From Burkholderia contaminans (GTDB taxonomy: Bacteria; Pseudomonadota; Gammaproteobacteria; Burkholderiales; Burkholderiaceae): a stretch of 64,000 nucleotides of DNA. The notes beneath the pieces were generated by a model, which was not told the origin of the DNA, made no database searches, and worked only from the letters and a program-made list of their open reading frames with translations. The translations under genes and the position numbers were made by a program. Shown in pieces: positions 48,979 through 58,149 of the stretch (its first letter is position 1; every line of letters begins with the position of its first letter). The stretch lies in contig NZ_CP090640.1 in the NCBI RefSeq assembly GCF_029633825.1, forward strand, positions 310,001 to 374,000, given 5' to 3'.

Positions 48979-49640
48979 ACACCGGCTTGCACGCCCCGTT
49001 CGCGCTGTGGGCGGCCGTGCTCGCGAGCGGGGTGTATCACGGGCTCAACCCCGCGATGGGCTGGCCGCTCGCGGTGTCGAACGCGCTGATGACGCGCCGC
49101 GGCGGCGCGCTCGTCGCGGCGCTCGGCTATCTGGCGCTCGGCCATGCGCTTGCGGTCTTCGCGGTGATGCTGCCGTTCGGGCTGCTCGCCGCGCTGCTCG
49201 CGTGGCAAACGGCGATCCGGATCGGCGCGAGCGCGCTCGTGATCGGCTTCGGCGCCGTGCTGCTGATCCGGCGCCGGCATCCGCGGGCGCTTGCGCGGAT
49301 TCCGCCCGCGCGGCTCGGCCTGTGGTCGTTCGCGGTCGCGATCGCGCATGGCGCGGGGCTGATGCTGGTACCGATCTACCTGGGGCTGTGCGGGCTCGAC
49401 CGGGACGCCGGCCATCGCGCGGCGGCCACGCTCGTCGATGCGCATCTCGGGATGGCGCTCGTCGTCGCGGCCGTGCATGCCATCGCGATGATCGGCGCCG
49501 GCGGCGGGCTCGCGTGGCTCGTGTACCGCTATCTCGGGCTGAAGTTCGTATCGCGGAGCTGGTTCAATCTCGACGCGGTGTGGGCGTCGAGCCTGATCGT
49601 GACGGGCGCGTTGTCGCTCGGTCTGGCGGCGGCGCGATAG
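48975..49640 (+). CDS. Polytopic membrane protein coupled to mtoX
   Basis: A 221-residue inner-membrane protein with about six hydrophobic helices. TTG 48975 overlaps the mtoX stop as TTGA, so translation is coupled; there is no better start. Helices carry conserved-looking polar positions: VYHGLNPAMGWPLAV, GYLALGHALAVF, AIAHGAGLMLVPIYLGLCG and VDAHLGMALVVAAVHAIAM, with several His in the membrane. This pattern recalls metal transporters such as HupE or DsbD-like proteins, but I do not recognise the family. A role in copper supply or export of a product of MtoX is inference. Confidence 0.7.
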   Translation: MNTGLHAPFALWAAVLASGVYHGLNPAMGWPLAVSNALMTRRGGALVAALGYLALGHALAVFAVMLPFGLLAALLAWQTAIRIGASALVIGFGAVLLIRRRHPRALARIPPARLGLWSFAVAIAHGAGLMLVPIYLGLCGLDRDAGHRAAATLVDAHLGMALVVAAVHAIAMIGAGGGLAWLVYRYLGLKFVSRSWFNLDAVWASSLIVTGALSLGLAAAR

Positions 49641-49840
49641 TGCGGGGAGACCTGCGGCCGAGGTCGAGCACGGGTGCCGGGCGGCGCGGCGGCCCCGCAC
49701 GAACGACACGACAGGACGGCCGTGCCGGCAACGTGCCATTGCGCATCCGTCGGCGCGCCGCAGTGTTCGCTACGTCACCCTGCCCCCGCAATGCGCCGTC
49801 CGGCCGGGCCCGGCGGCCCCGATTCCGCTAAAATCGCGCC

Positions 49841-49948
49841 ATGCGCACCCCTTCCTCCTCGACCGCCTTGTCGCCTTTCGTCCGCCGTGCCCGCCCTGCC
49901 CGCGTCGCGCCGCGCCCGCCCGTCTCGTTCCGGATGGCCGCGCGATGA
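49841..49948 (+). CDS. Possible 35-codon leader ORF overlapping the flavin reductase start
   Basis: ATG 49841 opens 35 codons (Ser/Pro/Arg-rich) and ends in a TGA that overlaps the flavin reductase ATG as ATGA. TAAAAT at 49829-49834 ends exactly six bases before the ATG, so the mRNA would be leaderless. The rest of the 304-bp gap 49641-49840 holds nothing I recognise. The composition is not protein-like, so this may be chance. Confidence 0.3.
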   Translation: MRTPSSSTALSPFVRRARPARVAPRPPVSFRMAAR

Positions 49949-50454
49949 GCCACGCCAATCCTCCGGATTTCGACTCGGCCGCCTTCCGGCAAGCACTCGG
50001 CCAGTTCGCCACGGGCGTGACGGTGATCACGACGCGCGCACCGTCCGGCCAGCTGATCGGCATCACCGCCAGCTCGTTCAACTCCGTGTCGCTCGATCCG
50101 CCGCTCGTGCTGTGGAGCCTCGCGCACAAATCGGCGTCGACGCCCGTGTTCCGCGGCAACAGCCATTACGTGGTGAACGTGCTCGCGGCATCGCAGCTCG
50201 ACCTGTGCAAGCGCTTCTCGACCTACAAGGGCGATCGCTTCGAAGGAATCGCGCATGCGGCCGGCAACTCTGGGATGCCCGTGCTCGACGGCGCGCTCGC
50301 GTGGTTCGAATGCCACAACCGCAGCCGCTACGACGAAGGCGACCACGTGATCTTCGTCGGTGAAGTGGAGCGCTGCGGCGTGCGCGCGGAATCCGACACG
50401 GCACCGCCGCTCGTGTTCCACGGCGGCGGCTTCCACGGCCTTACACCGCTTTGA
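49945..50454 (+). CDS. Flavin reductase family protein (NTAB/HpaC-like)
   Basis: A 169-residue FMN-binding split-barrel protein. FRQALGQFATGVTVITTRAPSGQLIGITASSFNSVSLDPPLVLW is the family opening (given here in pieces: QFATGVTVITT, GITASSFNSVSLDPPLVL), followed by YVVNVLAASQ and GDHVIFVGEVE. Members supply reduced flavin to two-component monooxygenases. No monooxygenase is adjacent. It overlaps the kynR 3' end by 14 bases tail to tail. Confidence 0.9.
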   Translation: MSHANPPDFDSAAFRQALGQFATGVTVITTRAPSGQLIGITASSFNSVSLDPPLVLWSLAHKSASTPVFRGNSHYVVNVLAASQLDLCKRFSTYKGDRFEGIAHAAGNSGMPVLDGALAWFECHNRSRYDEGDHVIFVGEVERCGVRAESDTAPPLVFHGGGFHGLTPL

Positions 50455-50941
50455 TCGCCCCCGTGCGCGCCAGCCCGACCGGCGCGCCGGCTTCATCCTT
50501 CAGCGTCTGCAGCACGATGTTCGAACGGATGTCCATCACGCCCGGCGCCTTGTAGAGCCGGTTCAGCACGAAATCCGAATAGTGCTTGAGGTTGTGCGCG
50601 AGCACGCGCAGCAGATAGTGGCTTTCGCCCGTCACGACGAACGCGCCGACCACCTCCGGCCATTCGCGCAGCGCTTCCGCGAAGCGCTCGTGCCATTGAT
50701 TCTCTTCGTTGCGCATCGACACCTGAACGAACGCCTCGAGCTCGAAGCCGAGCTTCTCGCGGCTCAGGCACGCGCGATAGTGCTCGATCACGCCCTGCTC
50801 CTCGAGCAGGCGCATGCGGCGCAGACAGGCGGATGGCGAAAGCGAAATCCGTTCCGCCAGGTCGAGATTGCTGATTCTGCCCTCTTCCTGCAGTACCGCC
50901 AGAATCCGGCAGTCGGTGGCATCGAGCGTGATCGCGTGCAT
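50441..50941 (-). CDS. kynR: Lrp/AsnC family regulator, likely KynR
   Basis: A 166-residue regulator. Residues 1-65 form the AsnC helix-turn-helix ([47 protein letters not shown] in pieces), and residues 70-150 the RAM ligand-binding domain (VQVSMRN..., [15 protein letters not shown]). It is divergent from kynBUA; in Pseudomonas the Lrp-type KynR in this position activates the operon in response to kynurenine. The name rests on this context. Confidence 0.88.
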   Translation of the reverse strand: MHAITLDATDCRILAVLQEEGRISNLDLAERISLSPSACLRRMRLLEEQGVIEHYRACLSREKLGFELEAFVQVSMRNEENQWHERFAEALREWPEVVGAFVVTGESHYLLRVLAHNLKHYSDFVLNRLYKAPGVMDIRSNIVLQTLKDEAGAPVGLARTGAIKAV

Positions 50942-50970
50942 TTTTGGTCCCCGTTTTCCCTCTGAGTCGA

Positions 50971-50998
50971 ATTATCTGCCAATCGGGCGGATTGTCCA
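50971..50998 (-). promoter_or_regulatory. Candidate kynR promoter
   Basis: On the minus strand TGGACA (50998-50993), 16 bp, GATAAT (50976-50971), about 30 bases before the kynR ATG. The 130-bp gap must also hold the kynB promoter and KynR sites; I could not place these with confidence. Confidence 0.4.
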
Positions 50999-51071
50999 TG
51001 TTTATTTCGCAAGCACTTTCTACGAGCGTCCACCTATCATTCGAAGGACCGACTCACCGAATCGTCATGCC

Positions 51072-51713
51072 ATGGACACCCTCTGGGACATCTCGCCGCC
51101 TGTCAGCCCCGCCACCCCCGTATGGCCGGGCGATACGCCGGTTTCCGTCGAACGCGTGTGGCGGATGGAGGCCGGCTCGCCGGTCAACGTCGCGCGCCTG
51201 ACGCTGTCGCCGCACACGGGCGCGCACTGCGACGCGCCGCTGCACTACGACGCCGACGGCGCGCCGATCGGCGCCGTGCCCCTCGACACCTACCTCGGCC
51301 CGTGCCGCGTAATCCATTGCATCGGCGCATCGCCGGTCGTGCAGCCGGCCGACGTCGCGGCCGCGCTCGACGGCGTACCGCCTCGCGTGCTGCTGCGCAC
51401 CTGTGCGCGCGCCAGCGTCGACGAGTGGGACAGCCACTTCTGCGCGGTCGCGCCGGAGACCGTCGACCTGCTCGCCGCGCACGGCGTGAAACTGATCGGC
51501 ATCGACACGCCGTCGCTCGACCCGCAGGAATCGAAGACGATGGATTCGCATCGCCGCGTGCGCGCGCACCGGATGGCAATCCTCGAAGGCATCGTGCTCG
51601 ACGATGTGCCGCCCGGCGACTACGAACTGATCGCACTGCCGCTGAAATTCGCGACGCTCGACGCGAGCCCCGTGCGCGCGGTGCTGCGCGCGCTGCCCGC
51701 GCGCGCCGCCTGA
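51072..51713 (+). CDS. kynB: Kynurenine formamidase (arylformamidase)
   Basis: A 213-residue metal-dependent hydrolase that converts N-formylkynurenine to kynurenine plus formate. It is a cyclase-family protein: [18 protein letters not shown] and the metal motif [19 protein letters not shown], with [21 protein letters not shown] and [22 protein letters not shown] later. Length equals that of known bacterial KynB. First gene of kynB-kynU-kynA; kynU starts 25 bases downstream. Confidence 0.96.
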   Translation: MDTLWDISPPVSPATPVWPGDTPVSVERVWRMEAGSPVNVARLTLSPHTGAHCDAPLHYDADGAPIGAVPLDTYLGPCRVIHCIGASPVVQPADVAAALDGVPPRVLLRTCARASVDEWDSHFCAVAPETVDLLAAHGVKLIGIDTPSLDPQESKTMDSHRRVRAHRMAILEGIVLDDVPPGDYELIALPLKFATLDASPVRAVLRALPARAA

Positions 51714-51738
51714 TTACCCCGACCTACGACCTCACATC

Positions 51739-52995
51739 ATGATGATCAAGACCCGTGAAGACGCGCTCGCGCTCGACCGCGACGATGCGCTCGCCCCGCT
51801 GCGCGACCAGTTCTCCCTGCCCGACGGCGTGATCTACCTCGACGGCAACTCGCTCGGCGCGCAGCCGCGCGCATCGGCCGCCCGCGCGCTGCAGGTGATC
51901 GACGCCGAATGGGGCGAAGGCCTGATCCGCAGCTGGAACACGGCCGGCTGGTTCGCGCTGCCGCGCCGTCTCGGCGACAAGCTCGCGACACTGATCGGCG
52001 GCGCGCCCGGCGAGACGGTCGTGACCGATACGATCTCGATCAACCTGTTCAAGCTGCTGTCGGCGATGGTGCGCCACCAGGCCGAGCGCGCGCCCGAACG
52101 CCGCGTGATCGTGTCGGAGCGCTCGAACTTCCCGACCGACCTGTATATCGCGCAGGGGCTGATCGAGCAGCTCGGCGGCGACTACGAACTGCGCCTGATC
52201 GACGACCCGGCCGACCTGCCCGGCGCGCTCGGCGCGGACACGGCCGTCGCAATGATCACGCACGTGAACTACCGCACCGGCTACATGCACGACATGCCGG
52301 CCGTCACGCAACTCGTGCACGACGCCGGCGGGCTGATGCTGTGGGATCTCGCGCACTCGGCCGGCGCGGTGCCGGTCGACCTGAACGGCGCACGCGCGGA
52401 CGGCGCGGTCGGCTGCACGTACAAGTACCTGAACGGCGGCCCCGGTTCGCCCGCCTTCGTGTGGGTGCCGCATCGTCATCACGCGCACTTCTCGCAGCCG
52501 CTGTCCGGCTGGTGGGGCCACCGCGCACCGTTCGCGATGCAGCCGGGCTTCGCGCCCGATCCGGGCATCGCACGCTTCCTGTGCGGCACGCAGCCGATCG
52601 TGTCGATGTCGATGGTCGAATGCGGGCTCGACGTGTTCCTGCAGACCGACATGCACGCGATCCGCCGCAAGTCGCTCGCGCTGACCGATGCGTTCATCGC
52701 GCTCGTCGAAGCACGCTGCGCGGGCCTGTCGCTGAAGCTCGTCACGCCGCGCGCGCATCACCAGCGCGGCTCGCAGGCGAGCTTCGAGCATCCGCACGGC
52801 TACGAAGTGATGCAGGCGCTGATCGCGCGCGGCGTGATCGGCGACTACCGCGAGCCGTACGTGCTGCGCTTCGGTTTCACGCCGCTCTATACGCGCTTCG
52901 CCGACGTGTGGGATGCCGTCGAGACGCTGCGCGACATCCTCGCCACCGACGCGTGGAAGGCGCCCGAGTTCGCCGAGCGCGGCGCGGTGACCTGA
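51739..52995 (+). CDS. kynU: Kynureninase
   Basis: A 418-residue PLP enzyme that splits kynurenine into anthranilate and alanine. FLDGNSLG-like [44 protein letters not shown] and the PLP-lysine motif [16 protein letters not shown] are all present; [18 protein letters not shown] and [17 protein letters not shown] close it. Tandem ATGs at 51739 and 51742; either may be used. Anthranilate from this pathway can feed quinolone signals or catabolism elsewhere. Confidence 0.97.
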   Translation: MMIKTREDALALDRDDALAPLRDQFSLPDGVIYLDGNSLGAQPRASAARALQVIDAEWGEGLIRSWNTAGWFALPRRLGDKLATLIGGAPGETVVTDTISINLFKLLSAMVRHQAERAPERRVIVSERSNFPTDLYIAQGLIEQLGGDYELRLIDDPADLPGALGADTAVAMITHVNYRTGYMHDMPAVTQLVHDAGGLMLWDLAHSAGAVPVDLNGARADGAVGCTYKYLNGGPGSPAFVWVPHRHHAHFSQPLSGWWGHRAPFAMQPGFAPDPGIARFLCGTQPIVSMSMVECGLDVFLQTDMHAIRRKSLALTDAFIALVEARCAGLSLKLVTPRAHHQRGSQASFEHPHGYEVMQALIARGVIGDYREPYVLRFGFTPLYTRFADVWDAVETLRDILATDAWKAPEFAERGAVT

Positions 52996-53058
52996 TCGGC
53001 CTTGCCCGGCGCGCGTGAGCCGCGCGCCGCGCCCCGTCATTCAAATCTGGAGAGAGTC

Positions 53059-54006
53059 GTGAATTCTGGTCATATGCAGCCACCCGGCGGCGACGCGCCG
53101 GCGGGCTGCCCGTTCTCGGGCGCACGCGCCGCGCATTCGGCACAAGCGGCCCCGGCCGCGCACGAAGCATCGCACGTGCCCGGCGATGCCGGCTGGCACA
53201 ACGCGCAGCTCGATTTCTCGAAATCGATGAGCTACGGCGACTACCTGTCGCTGAATTCGATCCTCGACGCGCAGCATCCGCTGTCGCCCGATCACAACGA
53301 GATGCTGTTCATCATCCAGCATCAGACGAGCGAGCTGTGGATGAAGCTCGCGCTGTTCGAGCTGCGCGGCGCCCTCGACGCGGTGCGCACCGACGCGCTG
53401 CCGCCCGCGTTCAAGATGCTCGCACGCGTGTCGCGCATCCTCGAACAACTGGTGCAGGCGTGGAACGTGCTGTCGACGATGACGCCGTCCGAATATTCGG
53501 CGATGCGCCCGTATCTCGGGCAATCATCGGGTTTCCAGTCTTATCAGTACCGGCAACTCGAATTCCTGCTCGGCAACAAGAACGTGCAGATGCTGCAGCC
53601 GCATGCGCATCGGCCCGACATCCTCGAACAGGTGCGTGCGACGCTCGAGGCACCGTCGTTCTACGACGAAGTCGTGCGCCTGCTCGCGCGGCGCGGCTTC
53701 CCGATCGCGGCGGAGCGGCTCGAGCGCGACTGGACCCAGCCGACCCGGCACGACGAGACGGTCGAAGCCGCGTGGCTCGAGGTGTACCGTCACCCGCAGC
53801 AGCACTGGGAACTCTACGAGATGGCCGAGGAACTCGTCGATCTCGAGGATGCGTTCCGCCAGTGGCGCTTCCGTCACGTGACGACCGTCGAGCGCATCAT
53901 CGGCTTCAAGCAGGGCACGGGCGGCACGAGCGGTGCGCCGTACCTGCGCAAGATGCTCGACGTCGTGCTGTTCCCCGAGCTCTGGCACGTGCGCACCACG
54001 CTGTAA
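53059..54006 (+). CDS. kynA: Tryptophan 2,3-dioxygenase
   Basis: A 315-residue heme dioxygenase that opens the indole ring of tryptophan to N-formylkynurenine, the first step of the pathway. [38 protein letters not shown] (heme-pocket His), [17 protein letters not shown], and [29 protein letters not shown] (heme His and substrate loop) are intact. I start at GTG 53059 because GGAG lies six bases upstream; ATG 53074, five codons later, is the alternative used for similar proteins. Residues 1-45 are a variable Ala/Pro-rich leader. Confidence 0.95.
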   Translation: MNSGHMQPPGGDAPAGCPFSGARAAHSAQAAPAAHEASHVPGDAGWHNAQLDFSKSMSYGDYLSLNSILDAQHPLSPDHNEMLFIIQHQTSELWMKLALFELRGALDAVRTDALPPAFKMLARVSRILEQLVQAWNVLSTMTPSEYSAMRPYLGQSSGFQSYQYRQLEFLLGNKNVQMLQPHAHRPDILEQVRATLEAPSFYDEVVRLLARRGFPIAAERLERDWTQPTRHDETVEAAWLEVYRHPQQHWELYEMAEELVDLEDAFRQWRFRHVTTVERIIGFKQGTGGTSGAPYLRKMLDVVLFPELWHVRTTL

Positions 54007-54036
54007 CGCACCACTCGCCCCCGGGCCCGCCCGCCG

Positions 54037-55434
54037 TCACGACGACGTGCGGGCCAGCTCCTCCCCTTCGCGCGGCTGCACGGCCGCGCGCGACAGTCGC
54101 GGGATATGCCGTCGCACGACGAGCAGCGCGACGCAGACAATCCCCATCGCGATCGCCAGCATCGTCAGATAGGCCGTGGCGCCGCCCGTGGTGATCACGA
54201 TCGCGCCCGCGAACGCACTGAGGATCGCGCCGAGCCGGCCGAACGCGAGTGCGCTCGCGGTGCCCGTCGCGCGCACGGCCGTCGGGTAGATGTACGCACA
54301 GAGCGCGTACATCGTCGACTGCACCGCGTTGACGAACAGTCCGTGCAGGCCGAGCCCGACGATCAGCCAGCCCGTGTGGCGGCCCGCATCGACACCCATC
54401 AGCCACACCGCACTCGCCGCGCCGCCGATACTGCACAGCACGAGCGGCCAGCGCGACCCAGCGTGCGCGATCGTCCACGCGCACAACAGCGCACCGATCA
54501 CGCCGCCGAGGTTGTACGCGGTGAGCCCCGTCCCCGCGACCGACACGCTCAGCCCGCTCGCCGCCAGCATCGTCGGCAGCCAACTGAACGCCGCATACAC
54601 GGCAAGCAGGCACATGAAAAACGCGCACCACAACGCGATCGTGTCGCGCGCGTGGCCGCTCGCGAACAGCGCGCCGAAGCCGCCGCGGCCGCCTGCCGTG
54701 CGTGCGTCCCTCATGTCGGTGAAGGCGGTGCCCGGCGCGACGGACCGCTCCATCCGCGCGAGCAGCGCGCCGAGTTCCGGCCAGCGCGCGGGGCGCCGCG
54801 CGAGATAGCGCGGCGATTCGGGCAGCGCACGCACGAGCACGAAGCCGAGCACGAGCGGCAACGCGCCGCCCGCAAAGAACAGCCCGCGCCAGCCGTAGCG
54901 CGGCAGCACCTCGTGCGCGAACAGGCCGGCCAGCATCCCGCCGAGCGGCACGCAGACGATCGTCGCGGTCACCATCATCGTGCGACGCCGCGCAGGCGTG
55001 TATTCGGCCGTCATCGTCGTGGCCGTCGGCAGCGCGCCGCCAATCCCGAGGCCTGCTATGAAGCGCAGCACCGCGATCGCGGTGACGTCCGGTGCGAAAC
55101 CGATCGCGCAGGTCGCGATGCCGAACAGGAACACGCTGCCGATCACGGCCTGGCGGCGGCCGAAGCGGTCAGCGACGATCCCCGCGCACGCACTGCCGAT
55201 GCCCATCCCGATCAGCCCGGCCGCCACCGCCGGCGCGAACGCGCCACGCGTGATGCCCCATTCGCGGATCAGCACCGGAATCGCGAAGCCGATCAGCTGG
55301 CCGTCGAAGCCGTCGAGCACGATCGCGAGCGCGGCGAGCAGCACCACGCAGCGCTGCATCGTCGTGAACGGCCCGTCGTCGAGCGTCGCGCCGATGTCGA
55401 CGGACGGTGGCGGCAATCCGTCGCGCGTGCTCAT
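54037..55434 (-). CDS. Aromatic acid:H+ symporter (AAHS) family MFS permease
   Basis: A 465-residue inner-membrane symporter with 12 helices. LDGFDGQLIGFAIPVLIREWG is the AAHS helix 1 motif (DGFD as in PcaK/BenK), followed by GIVADRFGRRQAVIG (motif A) and RFIAGLGIGGALPTATTMTAEYTPARRR. It probably imports an aromatic acid such as benzoylformate, mandelate or benzoate, given the genes upstream. The start at 55434 follows GGGAGG. A 27-codon leader ORF overlaps this start (ATGA). It is 266 bp downstream of the reductase gene, so it may have its own promoter. Confidence 0.9.
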   Translation of the reverse strand: MSTRDGLPPPSVDIGATLDDGPFTTMQRCVVLLAALAIVLDGFDGQLIGFAIPVLIREWGITRGAFAPAVAAGLIGMGIGSACAGIVADRFGRRQAVIGSVFLFGIATCAIGFAPDVTAIAVLRFIAGLGIGGALPTATTMTAEYTPARRRTMMVTATIVCVPLGGMLAGLFAHEVLPRYGWRGLFFAGGALPLVLGFVLVRALPESPRYLARRPARWPELGALLARMERSVAPGTAFTDMRDARTAGGRGGFGALFASGHARDTIALWCAFFMCLLAVYAAFSWLPTMLAASGLSVSVAGTGLTAYNLGGVIGALLCAWTIAHAGSRWPLVLCSIGGAASAVWLMGVDAGRHTGWLIVGLGLHGLFVNAVQSTMYALCAYIYPTAVRATGTASALAFGRLGAILSAFAGAIVITTGGATAYLTMLAIAMGIVCVALLVVRRHIPRLSRAAVQPREGEELARTSS

Positions 55435-55514
55435 GCGACCTCCCGTGTACCGCGCTTACGCGGCAACATGCGCGAGCGGCGCGCGGCAAGACAACGGCAT
55501 TCGATGGCGTTCAT
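55431..55514 (-). CDS. Putative 27-residue Cys-containing leader peptide
   Basis: ATG at 55514 is preceded by TGGAGACGCC, a strong Shine-Dalgarno identical to that of normal genes here. It encodes MNAIECRCLAARRSRM and then an Arg/Lys-rich end, 27 residues. The stop TGA overlaps the ATG of the AAHS permease (ATGA). Arg-rich, Cys-containing short ORFs placed like this act as translational leaders elsewhere. No product homology is known to me. The rest of the 266-bp gap 55515-55700 shows nothing else. Confidence 0.5.
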   Translation of the reverse strand: MNAIECRCLAARRSRMLPRKRGTREVA

Positions 55515-55700
55515 GGCGTCTCCATTTGCCCGGGCTGGCGCGGTAGCGCGTGCCCGGATCTCGTGCTGCGCAGGCGGCTGGTGTCGACGCATCGGCGCCG
55601 GCTCCGGTGTCTCGTCCAACCCGTTGCGATCGGGCGCCGTCGCCTGCGCGCGACGCGCTCGTCTCGTCGTGCGGCGCAAGCCGCGCCGCCAGCCTGATGC

Positions 55701-56645
55701 TCAGTTCATCCGTGCGTCGATCAGCCGGACCAGCGCAAGCAGCGTCTCGGCGTGCGGTACCGCGACACCCGCTTCGCGCGCGGCCGCGACGACCTTGCCG
55801 CTGATCGCTTCGATTTCCGTGCGGCGGCCCGCGAGCACGTCCTGCAACATCGACGGGCGATGGCCGCGATGCGCGCCGATCGCATGCTCGACGTTGTGCG
55901 CGATACGTTCGCCGTCGACCGCGATGCCCTTCGCGTGGGCGACGCCGGCCACCTCGGCCGCGATTGCGAGCGCGAGTCGCGGCCCGTCGTGATGATTGCC
56001 GAGCTGGTCGACCGTGCAGCCCGTCGCCGCGCACAGCGTGTTGAGCGCCGCATTGAATGCGACCTTCTCCCAGATCGCGGCCCATACGTCGGTGTCCAGC
56101 GTGCACGCGAGCCCCGCGCGCGACAGCGTTTCGGCCGCCGTCGCCGCGAACGGGCGCGCCGCGCCGTCGGCCGTCATCATGCGGATCGTGCCCGCGCCGT
56201 GCGAGCGCACGTGCGCCGGCCCCGCGGCGTCGGCCGGCCACGTCGTCACGCCGACCAGGATGCGTTCGAGCGGCACGAACGCATTCAGCGTCTCGACGTT
56301 GCCGAGCCCGTTCTGCAGCGTCAGCACGTGCGTGTCCTGCTCAAGCAGCGCGCGCACGCCGTCGAGTGCGGTACGCGTATGCAGCGATTTCGTGAAGACG
56401 ATCAGCAAGTCGAACGATGCATCGGACGATGCGGCCGCATCCGCATTCGCCACTTCCGGCCGCACGGCCTGCAACGTACGGATGCGTCGTTCACCACGAT
56501 CGTCGTCGATGCGCAGTCCGTCACGGCGAATCGCATCGAGGTGCGCGTCGTTCACGTCGATCAGCGTGACTGCCTCGCCGCTTTCGGCCAGCCGCCCGCC
56601 GAACAGCGAGCCCATCGCGCCGGCGCCCAGAATCGCAATCCTCAT
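55701..56645 (-). CDS. Ketopantoate-reductase-family dehydrogenase, candidate D-mandelate dehydrogenase
   Basis: A 314-residue NAD(P)-dependent protein of the PanE/KPR family. Rossmann opening MRIAILGAGAMGSLFGG, then TLIDVNDAHL, LIVFTKSLHT, LTLQNGLGN; catalytic Lys and Asn in WEKVAFNAALNTLCA, and SMLQDVLAGRRTEIEAISG. It lies 14 bases behind the aldehyde dehydrogenase gene in an operon with benzoylformate decarboxylase. KPR-family D-mandelate dehydrogenases are known from Enterococcus, and oxidation of D-mandelate would give exactly the substrate of the decarboxylase. A genuine pantoate role is less likely because another panE lies at 14031-15077. The enzyme assignment is inference from context. 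Confidence 0.85.
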   Translation of the reverse strand: MRIAILGAGAMGSLFGGRLAESGEAVTLIDVNDAHLDAIRRDGLRIDDDRGERRIRTLQAVRPEVANADAAASSDASFDLLIVFTKSLHTRTALDGVRALLEQDTHVLTLQNGLGNVETLNAFVPLERILVGVTTWPADAAGPAHVRSHGAGTIRMMTADGAARPFAATAAETLSRAGLACTLDTDVWAAIWEKVAFNAALNTLCAATGCTVDQLGNHHDGPRLALAIAAEVAGVAHAKGIAVDGERIAHNVEHAIGAHRGHRPSMLQDVLAGRRTEIEAISGKVVAAAREAGVAVPHAETLLALVRLIDARMN

Positions 56646-56659
56646 CGTCGTCGGCCTCG

Positions 56660-58111
56660 TCAGAACGGATAGTGGCGCGGTGCGGTCTGCACCGTGATCC
56701 AGCGCAGGTCCGTGAACGCCGCGATGCCTGCGTTGCCACCGAAGTGACCGAAGCCGCTGTCCTTCACGCCGCCGAACGGCATCTGCGCCTCGTCGTGCAC
56801 GGTCGGGCCGTTCACGTGGCAGATGCCCGATTCGATGCGGGCCGCGACGCGCATCGCACGCGCGACGTCGCGGCTGAACACGGCCGACGACAACCCGAAC
56901 GCGTTGTCGTTCGCGCAACGGATCGCGGCATCCTCGCCGTCGGCGCGCACGATACCCTTCACCGGGCCGAACGACTCCTCGGCATAGATGCGCATCGCCG
57001 GCGTCACGTGGTCGAGCAGCGTGGCCGGGAACAGCGTGCTGTCGGCCTTGCCGCCGCACACGAGCGTCGCGCCGTGCGCGAGCGCATCGTCGATCAGCGC
57101 GTTGCAGCGCTCGACGGCCTTCGTGTCGATCAGCGAACCGAGTACGACGGGCCCTTGGCGAGGATCGCCGAGCGGCAGCGACGCGGCCTTGTCGGCGAGC
57201 TTCGCGACGAACGCATCGGCGATCGATGCGTCGACGACGATGCGTTCGGTCGACATGCAGATCTGCCCGGAATTCGCGAACGCGCCGAACGCGGCCGCCG
57301 CCACTGCGGCGTCGAGGTCGGCGTCGTCGAGCACGACGAACGGCGCCTTGCCGCCGAGCTCCAGCACCGACGGTTTCAGGTGACGCGCGCAAGCTTCGGC
57401 GACGATCCTGCCGACACGCGTCGATCCCGTGAAATTCACGCGGCGCACGGCCGGATGCGCGATCAATGCATCGACGATCGTGCCTGCATCCTCTGGCGCG
57501 TTCGTCACGAAATTGACGACACCCGGCGGCAGCCCGGCTTCCTGCAACGCCTCGACGATCAGACCGTGCGTGACGGGACACAGCTCCGAGCCCTTCAGCA
57601 CGACCGTGTTGCCGCACGCAAGCGGCAGCGCGAGCGCGCGCGTCGCGAGGATCACCGGCGCATTCCACGGGGCGATGCCGAGCACGACGCCGGCCGGCTG
57701 CCGCACGCCCATCGCGAGCGAACCGGGCACGTCGGACGGGATCAGCTCGCCGCCGATTTGCGTGGTCAGCGACGCAGCCTCGACGAGCCCGCTCGCGGCG
57801 AGATGCACGTTGAAGCCGGCCCACAGCGCGGACGCGCCCGTCTCCGCCGCCATCGCGGCGACGAACTGCTCGTGCTTCGCTTCGAGCGCGGCGGCCGCCT
57901 TCAGCAGCAGCGCGCGGCGTGCACCGGGGCCGAGCGCGGCCCAACCGGGAAACGCTCGGGCGGCCGCATCGGCCGCCGCGCGCGCATCGTCGACGGTGCA
58001 TGCCGGCGCTTCTGACGCGACTTCGCCATCGAGCGGGTTGCGGCGCACGAAGGTCGCGCCGCTGGATGAATGGCGACGTTCGCCGCCGATCAGCATCGAT
58101 ACGGTTTGCAT
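56660..58111 (-). CDS. Aldehyde dehydrogenase, likely benzaldehyde dehydrogenase
   Basis: A 483-residue NAD(P)-dependent enzyme. The start at 58111 follows CCGGAGATTCC. Motifs: GIAPWNAPVILATRALALPLACGNTVVLKGSE, NFTGSTRVGRIVAE (cofactor), LELGGKAPFVVLDDAD (Glu) and FANSGQICMSTERI (catalytic Cys). The pattern is that of vanillin/benzaldehyde dehydrogenases. It lies between the benzoylformate decarboxylase gene (38 bp upstream) and the reductase-family gene, so benzaldehyde to benzoate is the probable reaction. Benzoate would then go to the benzoate pathway outside this window. Confidence 0.93.
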   Translation of the reverse strand: MQTVSMLIGGERRHSSSGATFVRRNPLDGEVASEAPACTVDDARAAADAAARAFPGWAALGPGARRALLLKAAAALEAKHEQFVAAMAAETGASALWAGFNVHLAASGLVEAASLTTQIGGELIPSDVPGSLAMGVRQPAGVVLGIAPWNAPVILATRALALPLACGNTVVLKGSELCPVTHGLIVEALQEAGLPPGVVNFVTNAPEDAGTIVDALIAHPAVRRVNFTGSTRVGRIVAEACARHLKPSVLELGGKAPFVVLDDADLDAAVAAAAFGAFANSGQICMSTERIVVDASIADAFVAKLADKAASLPLGDPRQGPVVLGSLIDTKAVERCNALIDDALAHGATLVCGGKADSTLFPATLLDHVTPAMRIYAEESFGPVKGIVRADGEDAAIRCANDNAFGLSSAVFSRDVARAMRVAARIESGICHVNGPTVHDEAQMPFGGVKDSGFGHFGGNAGIAAFTDLRWITVQTAPRHYPF

Positions 58112-58149
58112 GGAATCTCCGGAGGGACGCGCGTCGCGCATCACGTAAT

